Assembly: GCA_026692865.1 (NCBI GenBank)
Contig: JAPLNI010000057.1
Location: 351,773 to 415,772, forward strand
Reading direction: 5' to 3'
DNA: 64,000 nt
From: Planctomycetota bacterium
Lineage (GTDB): Bacteria; Planctomycetota; Planctomycetia; Pirellulales; Pirellulaceae
This document shows, piece by piece, positions 9,006 through 16,597 of this stretch. Every line of letters begins with the position of its first letter. Position 1 is the first letter of the stretch. The translations under genes were made by a program, and so were the position numbers. The notes beneath the pieces were generated by a model. The model was not told the DNA's origin, made no database searches, and was given only the letters and a program-made list of their open reading frames with translations.

Positions 9006-10904
9006 ATGAATAAAGCGAGGGCGACCAGTTTTGTCCTCGTCGTGCTTTACGCATCAATTGCAGGATGCCATTCCTATTCAAAACGAATGCCTTTTTGTGC
9101 TGATTCGAAAACGCTGAACTGTCCGTGTGTTGAATCAACGATCCCATCTTCTGGAGCAACACAACTCTCATCGAGTGAGCCGCTGCTAAACTGCAACTAC
9201 ACGAACGCTAACCAGGTGGGCAGTTCGCCACTGGACATCGATCTCACGTCCTTAGCTCCCACCGACACCATCGAGCTTACGCTACAGCAGTCTATAGATA
9301 TTGCACTCCAAAACTCGAGGGTAATGAGAGATTTGGGTGGAACTGTTTTGAGATCGCCACAGGGTTCAATAACGCGGAACGACCCAGCATTGGCTTTTAC
9401 TGATCCCCGTTTTGGTGAAGAAGCAGCACTTTCTGAATTTGATGCAACCTTTGAAACTTCCGCGTTTTTTGAGAACAACGATCGCAGGCTTAACAATCGT
9501 TTTTTCGGTAATCAAGGATTCTTTCGTCAGGACCTTCATAATTACTCCGCTGCCATTCGCAAGCGATCTGCGGCCGGCGGATTAATGAGTGTGAGAAATC
9601 TTACGACGTATGACAGCAACAACCAGTTATCGAACGCAATCGGGGCGTCTTCATTTGATCAAATACTAGAATCCGAAGTTCGGCAACCTTTACTCCAAGG
9701 TGCGGGTACTCAGTTCAATCGAATCGCCGGCCCTGGAGCACGACCGGGTCAAATCAACGGAGTGTTAATCGGTCGCATACGAACTGATATCGCGTTGACC
9801 GACTTTGATCGAGGAGTTCGTGATCTCGTTGCGGATGTTGAGAATGCTTACTGGGATTTGCATTTTGCTTATCGTGACTTGGAAGCCAAAGTAGACGCAC
9901 GAGACATCGCGAGAATTACCGCGAAGAAGCTCGAGAACCAAACAGCCACTCAAGGGACAGGCGATGCCGCTCAGGCAATGGAGCAGTATTATCGATTCGA
10001 ATCCGAAGTCATCGATGCGATCAATGGACGGCCAGTCGACGGAACAAAAACTAATAACGGAAGCGCTGGCGGTAGTTTTCGTGGCACGGGAGGGCTTCGA
10101 GTCGCCGAAAGACGACTGCGGCTAATAATCGGACTCGACATCAACGATGGCAAGATTATTCGTCCAATGGATGATCCCACCCAAGCGCCGATTCTTGTTG
10201 ATTGGGAGTTTTCGGCAATGGAAGCACTCGAAAAGCGCGAGGAGATTCGGCGCCAACGATGGGTTTTGAAGCAGCGGGAACTCGAGTTGATCGCGAATCG
10301 CAACTTCTTGAAACCACAGCTAGATTTGATTGGTCGATATCGTTTTCGTGGATTCGGAAAAGACCTTCTGAACTACGATGACCAGTTAGACGCGGTTTCG
10401 AACCTACTCGATGGCGAGTATCAGGAATGGCAAGCGGGAGTCGAATACTCGTTACCTGTTGGATTTCGAAAAGCACACGCTGCAGTGAGAAATTCGCAGT
10501 TAGCAATACGACGTGACGCGGAGATCTTGAAAGAGCAAGAGCGAAACATCCTATACGGCCTCAGCAATTCTATTAACGAAATGAAGCGTGCTTTTGATTC
10601 GATGCAGCTTCAAGAGAAAAGACTCGTTGAGATTGTTCGGCAACTTGAAAGCCTACAGGCTCGGTCCGAATCAGGGCAAGACCCGGCGCTGGATGTGCTT
10701 CTTGATACACATCGTCGACTTCTGGACGCTCGCTTGAGATATCACCAAACGCGTATCGATTACCAGTTGGCACTACGAAACGTCCAATTTGAGAAAGGAA
10801 CATTGCTTCAGTACTGCAGCATAAACCTTACGGAGTCGACCTCTGATGCAGAAGCCTACGCAGATGCAAAGACTCGCGCGGACGGTCGTGGTAAAGCTTG
10901 GTAG
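9006..10904 (+). CDS. TolC-family outer-membrane efflux/secretion lipoprotein
   Basis: 632 residues. The N-terminus has a lipoprotein signal (LYASIAGC, Cys21). The TolC/OEP region begins near residue 90 (DTIELTLQQSIDIALQNSRVMRD) and contains the long alpha-helical hairpins of the family: VADVENAYWDLHFAYRDLEAK at about 280-300, REEIRRQRWVLKQRELELIANRNFLKPQLDLIGRY at about 412-446, then PVGFRKAHAAVRNSQLAIRRDAEILKEQERNI at about 482-515. It should form the outer-membrane channel working with the divergent HlyD-type adaptors. It is longer than E. coli TolC (493 residues); the extra length is mostly an N-terminal 85-residue linker and inserts. Convergent with the FHA regulator, 16 bp apart. Confidence 0.88.
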   Translation: MNKARATSFVLVVLYASIAGCHSYSKRMPFCADSKTLNCPCVESTIPSSGATQLSSSEPLLNCNYTNANQVGSSPLDIDLTSLAPTDTIELTLQQSIDIALQNSRVMRDLGGTVLRSPQGSITRNDPALAFTDPRFGEEAALSEFDATFETSAFFENNDRRLNNRFFGNQGFFRQDLHNYSAAIRKRSAAGGLMSVRNLTTYDSNNQLSNAIGASSFDQILESEVRQPLLQGAGTQFNRIAGPGARPGQINGVLIGRIRTDIALTDFDRGVRDLVADVENAYWDLHFAYRDLEAKVDARDIARITAKKLENQTATQGTGDAAQAMEQYYRFESEVIDAINGRPVDGTKTNNGSAGGSFRGTGGLRVAERRLRLIIGLDINDGKIIRPMDDPTQAPILVDWEFSAMEALEKREEIRRQRWVLKQRELELIANRNFLKPQLDLIGRYRFRGFGKDLLNYDDQLDAVSNLLDGEYQEWQAGVEYSLPVGFRKAHAAVRNSQLAIRRDAEILKEQERNILYGLSNSINEMKRAFDSMQLQEKRLVEIVRQLESLQARSESGQDPALDVLLDTHRRLLDARLRYHQTRIDYQLALRNVQFEKGTLLQYCSINLTESTSDAEAYADAKTRADGRGKAW

Positions 10905-10920
10905 ATTGCTGAATCGGATG

Positions 10921-12756
10921 CTAGTCGCCATCTTTTGAGATCTTGAAGGTCTCAAGTTTTCGATAGAGAGTCGCGCGAGAAATCCCTAACAAGTCCGCAG
11001 AATCGGGAATGCTACCGCGCGTTCGTTTCAAGGCTTCACGAATAAGTCGCTGTTCCCAATCATCGATCCGCAAAGTATCAAGCGTATCAAAGCTTGCATC
11101 GTGGAGCGCGAGGTCTGATGCGCGAACCTCATCGCCAACAGCCAAGACGGTCGCACTATCGATAACGTTTCTCATTTGACGCACGTTACCGGGCCAAGCG
11201 TATTCGAGTAGCCGCTTGCGTGCGGAGTCGCTTAGCTTTAGCTTCGGTCGGCCATGGGTACGCTTGAAGTGATCGAAGAAATGGTCCAAGAGAAGAGCGA
11301 TATCTCCTTCCCGCTCGCGAAGAGGTGGAGTCCATAACTCGAAGGTGCTCAAACGGTAATACAAGTCCTCTCGGAATCGCTTTTCCTTAACGAATTCTCG
11401 CAAATCGCGATTGGTTGCGGTGAGTACACGAACATCGACGCGCACTTCTTTCGTGGCGCCGACAGGCAGGAATGGGTGGCCTTCTAAGATTCGAAGCAAC
11501 TTAGCTTGTCCGCTTAAGTTCAGCTCACCAACTTCATCGAGAAACAGCGTGCCACCATCGGCTTGCTGAAAGAATCCATTGTGATCCTTATCGGCGCCTG
11601 TGAATGAACCTTTGATATGACCAAAGAGTTGGCTTTCCATCAATTCGGACGGGATCGCCGCACAATTAACGCTTAGCATTGGTCGATGAGAACGACTTCC
11701 CTCGCGGTGGATAGCTCGTGCGACAAGTTCTTTTCCAGAACCGCTTTCGCCACGAATCATCACCGTACCGTTCGCTCGGGCGATACGAACAATTCGTTCT
11801 TTCAGTTGCAATATAGGTTTGCTTTCACCGAGCAGCTCGTCAAAGTCTGCGTTGCGTTCGATCAAGCGATCATGAGCTGCCTGCAATGTTTGCTCTGAAC
11901 GCGATCGCGATAACGATGCACTTAGAATTGCTGCAGCGGAGATAGCAAAGTCGAAGTGATGAGCTTCGAAAGGCTCCACGTCGCGGTACAAGTGCAGCAC
12001 GCCAATGGTTGTTTTCTCTTGTAGTAGAGGTACACAAATGGCATCTGCGTATTGCTTTGAAACGCCTTCGCCGGCGATACGCTTTTTATTGTGTTGCCCC
12101 CAAATCGCAGTCATCTGCCGCGATACCATCTCGGTCAACTTTGAGCTCAATTTAAGCCGCGATTCACCACCGTCAGATGGAACTATGATTTGTGGTCGCA
12201 AGCTTCCGTCGTTATCTAAAACAAGAAAACCAGCAACAGTCGCATTGGTTCGACCTCTAATCACTTCGAGTGCGTTCTCCACGGTTTGGTTTTGATCGAC
12301 CATGGTGAGGCAGTTATATGCCAACTGGTACAGATCGAGCATCTCTTCAAGTCGCTTGCGGTCGCGTAAGGCACCGAATGCGGTTCGCAGCGCTGCGGTT
12401 TCTTCACCGAGCGTGTGCGCGAGATTTATCGTATCGATAGTCAAGTCGTCGCGGACTTTGCTGGACTCGTCAAAGAATTCGAGTTCCGTTCCCCCGATTT
12501 GCACCTTGCATCCGGTGACCAGAACTGCTTCGTCGACTTTGGCCGTGTTTACTAGCGAACCATTCCTTGATCCTGCGTCAGTCAAAACCCACTGCGAATC
12601 CCGCCACGAAACAGATGCGTGAACTCGCGACGTCAACGGATCGCTCAGTTGCACCTGGCAACCGAGTCCGCGTCCCATCTTGTTTTCGACCGACTTATTC
12701 AGGCTAAACCGATGATCTAGATCAGGCCCGCGAGTAACGAGAAAATACGCTGTCAT
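10921..12756 (-). CDS. FHA-GAF-AAA+ sigma-54-dependent transcriptional activator
   Basis: 611 residues from the ATG at 12756 (AAAGGTG upstream); an in-frame TTG 27 bp earlier is less likely. Order: FHA domain at about 5-95 (MGRGLGCQVQLSDPLTSRVHASV, GSRNGSLVN), GAF domain at about 135-285, AAA+ sigma-54 interaction domain at about 305-535 with Walker A GESGSGKE near 330-337 and GTLFLDEVGEL Walker B, then a Fis-type helix-turn-helix at the C-terminus (LLGISRATLYRKLETF). The sigma-54 contact loop reads GSFTGA instead of the usual GAFTGA. There is no receiver domain: control is expected through phosphothreonine binding by FHA and a ligand at GAF, from family knowledge. Convergent with tolC; probable regulator of the adjacent export genes, by position only. 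Confidence 0.9.
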   Translation of the reverse strand: MTAYFLVTRGPDLDHRFSLNKSVENKMGRGLGCQVQLSDPLTSRVHASVSWRDSQWVLTDAGSRNGSLVNTAKVDEAVLVTGCKVQIGGTELEFFDESSKVRDDLTIDTINLAHTLGEETAALRTAFGALRDRKRLEEMLDLYQLAYNCLTMVDQNQTVENALEVIRGRTNATVAGFLVLDNDGSLRPQIIVPSDGGESRLKLSSKLTEMVSRQMTAIWGQHNKKRIAGEGVSKQYADAICVPLLQEKTTIGVLHLYRDVEPFEAHHFDFAISAAAILSASLSRSRSEQTLQAAHDRLIERNADFDELLGESKPILQLKERIVRIARANGTVMIRGESGSGKELVARAIHREGSRSHRPMLSVNCAAIPSELMESQLFGHIKGSFTGADKDHNGFFQQADGGTLFLDEVGELNLSGQAKLLRILEGHPFLPVGATKEVRVDVRVLTATNRDLREFVKEKRFREDLYYRLSTFELWTPPLREREGDIALLLDHFFDHFKRTHGRPKLKLSDSARKRLLEYAWPGNVRQMRNVIDSATVLAVGDEVRASDLALHDASFDTLDTLRIDDWEQRLIREALKRTRGSIPDSADLLGISRATLYRKLETFKISKDGD

Positions 12757-13062
12757 AACACCTTTCGAACAAAACTTTGCCAAGCTAAATCTTAGGCAAA
12801 GGGAACAGATTAATCCATCGCATTCGGCTTGGTTCGACCGATTCGGGTTGCAATTTTTGTTTTTGAACCGTATTCCTCCAGTGCAAACGAAACTTTCTTG
12901 GCTCCGGGGCGTTTAACATGTGACCGACACCGGCAATAATAACTTGGCAAGGAGTTTGTAAATCTACTCGTATTCGCGGAGTCTAGTCCCCTGCCGTCCT
13001 CGCAAGATTCATCGCCGCTGTTCCCGGCTAAATTAGAAAACGCACCTAACATCGATCCGGAT
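12757..13062. promoter_or_regulatory. Divergent promoter region with a possible sigma-54-like element
   Basis: Lies between the sigma-54 activator (minus) and the ECF sigma gene (plus). At 12943-12958 the plus strand has TTGGCAAGGAGTTTGT: a GG followed ten bases later by GT, close to the -24/-12 GG-N10-GC pattern. The same AAGGAG could also serve as a ribosome site. No start codon in the sigma-factor frame follows it at a suitable distance. An 80-codon minus-strand frame here has no supporting feature. Confidence 0.3.
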
Positions 13063-13731
13063 GTGTTGCTAATGCTACGAATTAAGGATGATGATGCTGT
13101 AGCATTTGAGATTCTGGTCGCGCGGTACCAATCACGGATCGCTCGCCTGATGATGGGTTGGGTGCATTCGCAAGAGGTTGCGGAGGAGCTCGTCCAAGAG
13201 GTGTTCTTGCGAGTCTTTCGTTCGCGGAAGTCCTACGAACCAACTGCAAAATTTACCACCTGGATCTATCGCATCGCAAATAATGTTGCCAGTAACAATG
13301 TTCGCGATCGTTCAAAGCGTAAAGAATATCAAATCGGACTTCCATCCAATCCATCGATGACCGAAGTAGGGATCGAGCACATCGCGTTAGCCGCCAGTGG
13401 AGCTATGCCAACCCGTATTGTTGATCGGAGCGAAAGAGCCGAGGTGGTACAGCAAGCCGTAATGGCTCTGGGTGAACGACAACGAGTGGCTCTGATCCTG
13501 AGCCGCTTTGAGAATATGTCGTATCAAGAAATTGCCGATACGATGGGTCTTACAGTTAAAGCAGTGAAGTCGCTTTTAAGTCGCGCAAGGGTAAACTTAA
13601 AAACGCTTTTACAACCCTACATGGATGAAGGCTCCGGACTAGCACTCCAAATCGCAGCAGATTCTGCGGCGACTGATGAAGAAGGAATGGAAGAAGATGA
13701 TCAAGTGATCGCTAAAGGAGACTCCACATGA
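13063..13731 (+). CDS. ECF-type RNA polymerase sigma factor
   Basis: 222 residues from a GTG (alternatives TTG 13066, ATG 13072). Sigma region 2 lies at about 10-85 (DDDAVAFEILVARYQSRIARL, EELVQEVFLRVFRSRKSYEPTAKFTTWIYRIANN) and region 4 at about 135-195 (LGERQRVALILSRFENMSYQEIADTMGLTVKAVKSLLSRARVNL). The acidic C-terminal tail (about 200-222) is extra. Codons just upstream of the GTG still read NIDPDV, which fits the usual ECF N-terminus, so the true start may be earlier at a non-standard codon. It overlaps the next gene by 4 bp (ATGA), the usual sigma/anti-sigma coupling. Confidence 0.92.
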   Translation: MLLMLRIKDDDAVAFEILVARYQSRIARLMMGWVHSQEVAEELVQEVFLRVFRSRKSYEPTAKFTTWIYRIANNVASNNVRDRSKRKEYQIGLPSNPSMTEVGIEHIALAASGAMPTRIVDRSERAEVVQQAVMALGERQRVALILSRFENMSYQEIADTMGLTVKAVKSLLSRARVNLKTLLQPYMDEGSGLALQIAADSAATDEEGMEEDDQVIAKGDST

Positions 13732-15062
13732 CAAACCTATCCCTATCCGAAGCGGACGAGGAACTGCTGTCGGCATACCTAGATCAGGAGTTGACTCAAC
13801 CGGAGCGACTAGAGTTAGAGCGTCGTCTCGTCGTCGAATCTGGTTTGCGGCAACAACTTGCTGAACTTCGCAAGGCTTTCGAGATGCTTGGGGACCTACC
13901 CAACGCAACACTCAAGCCCGATTTCACGCAAACGACTATGGAAATGGTTGCGATCAACCTTGAGCAAGAAACCGCGAATACTTCCGAGCTTGCATCATCC
14001 AAATCAACAGCGAAGAAATCTCGATTCCAATGGTGGAGTGCGAAACCGGTCGCCGTTCGATGGCTTACCTTTGGATGCATTGCTGTTTTACTAGGAAGTT
14101 TTATCGGCTGGAGACTTCGAGTCTTCTCTCAGAAGATAGAGCTGCGGACGATGGCTGTAGCAGCTTACCTTCCTGCGTTGCAAGCATTCCCGGACATGAA
14201 ACTCCTGAAAGCTCTTACGGAGATTCCATATTGGGAAGATTTACTTAACGACAAAAGCGTAGTCGACAGAATGCTTCCCGATCCGCCGTATTTTGAACAG
14301 CTCACTAATGTTCGAAAGTGGGTTGCAGGGCTGAATGTTCAGCAGCAAAGCGTTCTTTGGAAACAAAATCAGGAATTGATGCGGACCAATAACTTTGCAT
14401 CTTTGAACGACTTAAAGTATTACCTTGCGATCCAAGAAGAGCCAGATCACGAAAAACTACTCAAGGCAGGTTCCGTATTCATTGCACTCTTGAATTCCAT
14501 GCCTTCGAATCATCGAGACGAAATTCTTTCTCTATCGCTAGAACGACAGATAATTCGTCTGCGGCAAGATGCGTACTATGCGATTGCGATCAACCATACC
14601 GATAGGCTAAGCAAAGAAGAGCAGGCGGCGATCGTGAGCTGGGGGCAAAACGAGTTCGAAGGCCGTCTTCGAGAAGCTATTCCGTTTATGAAGGATGCAC
14701 CGCTTGGGCGGTTGCTTTACTTCGCTCTGTATGTCCTCCCGCAACACTCCACGATGATCTTGCCGGACCATGATGTGCTCTGCGAAAGCCTGTGCCAGGG
14801 GCTCTCCGAAAAAACGAGCACGCTTTTTCGGGGCGTTGCATACGAATCTCAGATGCTTGTGATGATGGCGTGGTTGCTAAGATCAGGCGGATGGGACGAA
14901 GCGAAGCCTCCTTCGAACGACGAATTGATGGAGTTTTATCTCCAGCTTCCATCCGAAAGTCGTGAGGAGATTGATTTAGCGAATCCTACCCAGGCCATCG
15001 AGAAACTGAAAAACCAATACCGAATGGACCAGCGATTTTCAAAGACGCGAAAAAATCGATAA
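13728..15062 (+). CDS. Anti-sigma-factor-like membrane protein with large C-terminal domain
   Basis: 444 residues. Residues 1-75 look like an anti-sigma domain without zinc ligands (DEELLSAYLDQELTQPERLELERRLVVESGLRQQLAELRKAFEML). There is one transmembrane segment at about 109-128 (VRWLTFGCIAVLLGSFIGWRL). The remaining 315 residues, expected outside the cytoplasm, are helical and carry no domain I recognise (WVAGLNVQQQSVLWKQNQELM, LPSESREEIDLANPT). Translational overlap with the ECF sigma gene supports an anti-sigma role. The size of the outer domain suggests it is itself the signal-sensing part; its ligand is unknown. Confidence 0.75.
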   Translation: MTNLSLSEADEELLSAYLDQELTQPERLELERRLVVESGLRQQLAELRKAFEMLGDLPNATLKPDFTQTTMEMVAINLEQETANTSELASSKSTAKKSRFQWWSAKPVAVRWLTFGCIAVLLGSFIGWRLRVFSQKIELRTMAVAAYLPALQAFPDMKLLKALTEIPYWEDLLNDKSVVDRMLPDPPYFEQLTNVRKWVAGLNVQQQSVLWKQNQELMRTNNFASLNDLKYYLAIQEEPDHEKLLKAGSVFIALLNSMPSNHRDEILSLSLERQIIRLRQDAYYAIAINHTDRLSKEEQAAIVSWGQNEFEGRLREAIPFMKDAPLGRLLYFALYVLPQHSTMILPDHDVLCESLCQGLSEKTSTLFRGVAYESQMLVMMAWLLRSGGWDEAKPPSNDELMEFYLQLPSESREEIDLANPTQAIEKLKNQYRMDQRFSKTRKNR

Positions 15063-15369
15063 AACAAAAAACAATTGCTGTTCAAGCCTGAGGCAATAGC
15101 CGATTTTGTTCGACCGCTCCAGAAGTTAGGCAAACGTCTCCGGCTTAATTCATCAAACAATTGCATTTGATTTTCAAGCAATGCAAAGCGTGCAGGCTCG
15201 CCAGGAAACAGCCTTTTCCTCGATTTTCATCCTTAGGTTTATGTGGGCGGTTTCACCTTTTTCATGCGTCGAAACCAAGCGAATTCCACACTTCAGAGCC
15301 GTAGTCGACGTGCTTGGTATAACCGGGCTTGCAACGGCGGAGGTTTCTGACAGAATATAGCTATGAATT
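15063..15369. other. Intergenic region upstream of tRNA-Ser
   Basis: No coding signal seen. The last 45 bp hold the probable tRNA promoter listed separately. Confidence 0.4.
15329..15358 (+). promoter_or_regulatory. Possible promoter of tRNA-Ser
   Basis: TTGCAA at 15329-15334 and GAATAT at 15353-15358, spacing 18, placing the start of transcription 5-6 bases before the tRNA. The -10 match is partial. Confidence 0.3.
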
Positions 15370-15458
15370 GGAGAGGTGGCTGAGTGGTCGAAAGCACCGG
15401 ATTGCTAATTCGGCGTAGAATTTACTTTCTACCGCAGGTTCGAATCCTGTCCTCTCCG
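15370..15458 (+). tRNA. tRNA-Ser (anticodon GCU)
   Basis: The acceptor stem GGAGAGG / CCTCTCC pairs fully and the discriminator is G. The anticodon loop reads ATTGCTAAT with GCT as anticodon, so it decodes AGC/AGU serine codons. A long variable arm (CGTAGAA...TTCTACCG) and a T arm with GGTTCGAATCC are present, as expected for a class II tRNA. The CCA end is not encoded (GTTTG follows). Confidence 0.96.
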
Positions 15459-15512
15459 TTTGACCCAACCTGTCCTTTGTTCATGTTTTTACAAGCGGAT
15501 AGGTAATTCTTT

Positions 15513-16520
15513 ATGCGGTTAAAAGTTGGTCTTATTGGCCAAGGAACCGAATGGAATGCAAGATATCAACCTTCTCTTCGGTTGATGCAGGACCGGTTTG
15601 AAGTCCGAGCGGTATATAGCTCGGTGTCAGCCCTGGCTGATAACGTTGCTCGCGATTTCGGAGCCGAACGCTCCGATGGATTCCGGTCCATGATTGCCAG
15701 ACCAGACATCGACGCAGTGATGATTCTAGAATCTGATTGGTACGGACTAAAGCCGATGCTTGCCGCTTGCGAGTTTGGTAAAGCCGTGTTCTGTGGCGCG
15801 AGCGTCGATTTGATGCCCGAGGTTGCTTCTGAGCTGAAAACGCATGTTGACCAATCTGGCATCGCGTTCATGATGGAACTTCCAAGACGTTTTGCTCCTG
15901 CCACATTGCGACTCAAAGAATTAATGGCAACTCGGCTAGGAAAGCCACGTTTGCTCTTCTGTCATCGTCGACTTCCAAGCGAACCCGAAGCCCCGCGTTC
16001 GCAAAAACCGCTTCAGCAACGGAGCCAGCGTGAATTAGTGGAGCTGATTGACTGGTGCAGATACATTGTTGGTTCAGAACCGACGTGGGTACAAGCTATC
16101 CGGCATCCAACTCCGGGAGACGTTACTAAAAGCGACTACCAAGTCCTCAGCCTCGGTTTTGGTGATCCGGAGACAGACCATGATGCTATTCTTGCGCAGA
16201 TTTCTTGTGGCGCTTACATACCAGGAAAATGGGGAGAAGCGGTTGCGTTTCGCCCGCCTGCAGCCGTTCAAGTGAGTTGCGAAAAAGGACTCGCGTTTGT
16301 CGATCTACCTAGCACTCTGATTTGGTTCGACGATGCCGGAAGACATCAAGAAGTCCTCGATACCGAGCTTTCGGTAGGGCAACAACTTTTCAAGCAGTTC
16401 CACCGAACCGTCACTAGCTTTGTTCGCAAAACGGGCGACTTAGAAGATACCTATCGCGCGCTTCAAATTCTCAGCCGGGCCAACGATAGCATGGCTACCC
16501 CAACACGACAGTACCTCTAG
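15513..16520 (+). CDS. Gfo/Idh/MocA-family oxidoreductase-like protein
   Basis: 335 residues. Rossmann N-terminus KVGLIGQGTEWNARYQPSL, then the family pattern FEVRAVYSSVSALADNVARDFGAERSDGFRSMIARPDIDAVMILESDWYGLKPMLAACEFGKAVFCGASVD. The position of the family's EKP catalytic motif reads KAVFCGA, so the usual lysine is not in place and the glycine pattern of the nucleotide loop is altered (GQGTEW). It may bind nucleotide without the standard dehydrogenase activity. The gene is transcribed away from the tRNA and convergently with the U32 gene. Substrate unknown. Confidence 0.8.
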   Translation: MRLKVGLIGQGTEWNARYQPSLRLMQDRFEVRAVYSSVSALADNVARDFGAERSDGFRSMIARPDIDAVMILESDWYGLKPMLAACEFGKAVFCGASVDLMPEVASELKTHVDQSGIAFMMELPRRFAPATLRLKELMATRLGKPRLLFCHRRLPSEPEAPRSQKPLQQRSQRELVELIDWCRYIVGSEPTWVQAIRHPTPGDVTKSDYQVLSLGFGDPETDHDAILAQISCGAYIPGKWGEAVAFRPPAAVQVSCEKGLAFVDLPSTLIWFDDAGRHQEVLDTELSVGQQLFKQFHRTVTSFVRKTGDLEDTYRALQILSRANDSMATPTRQYL

Positions 16521-16597
16521 CTAACAAGCCAAGTCGCGAAAAGACTTGTATCGCGTTTCCGACGATCGATACTTTGTCGAATCAGTGCTTGTCTCGA

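Noticed and set aside
12810-13052. 80-codon minus-strand frame between the sigma-54 activator and the ECF sigma gene
   Set aside because: Covers the shared promoter region and shows no protein-like features.
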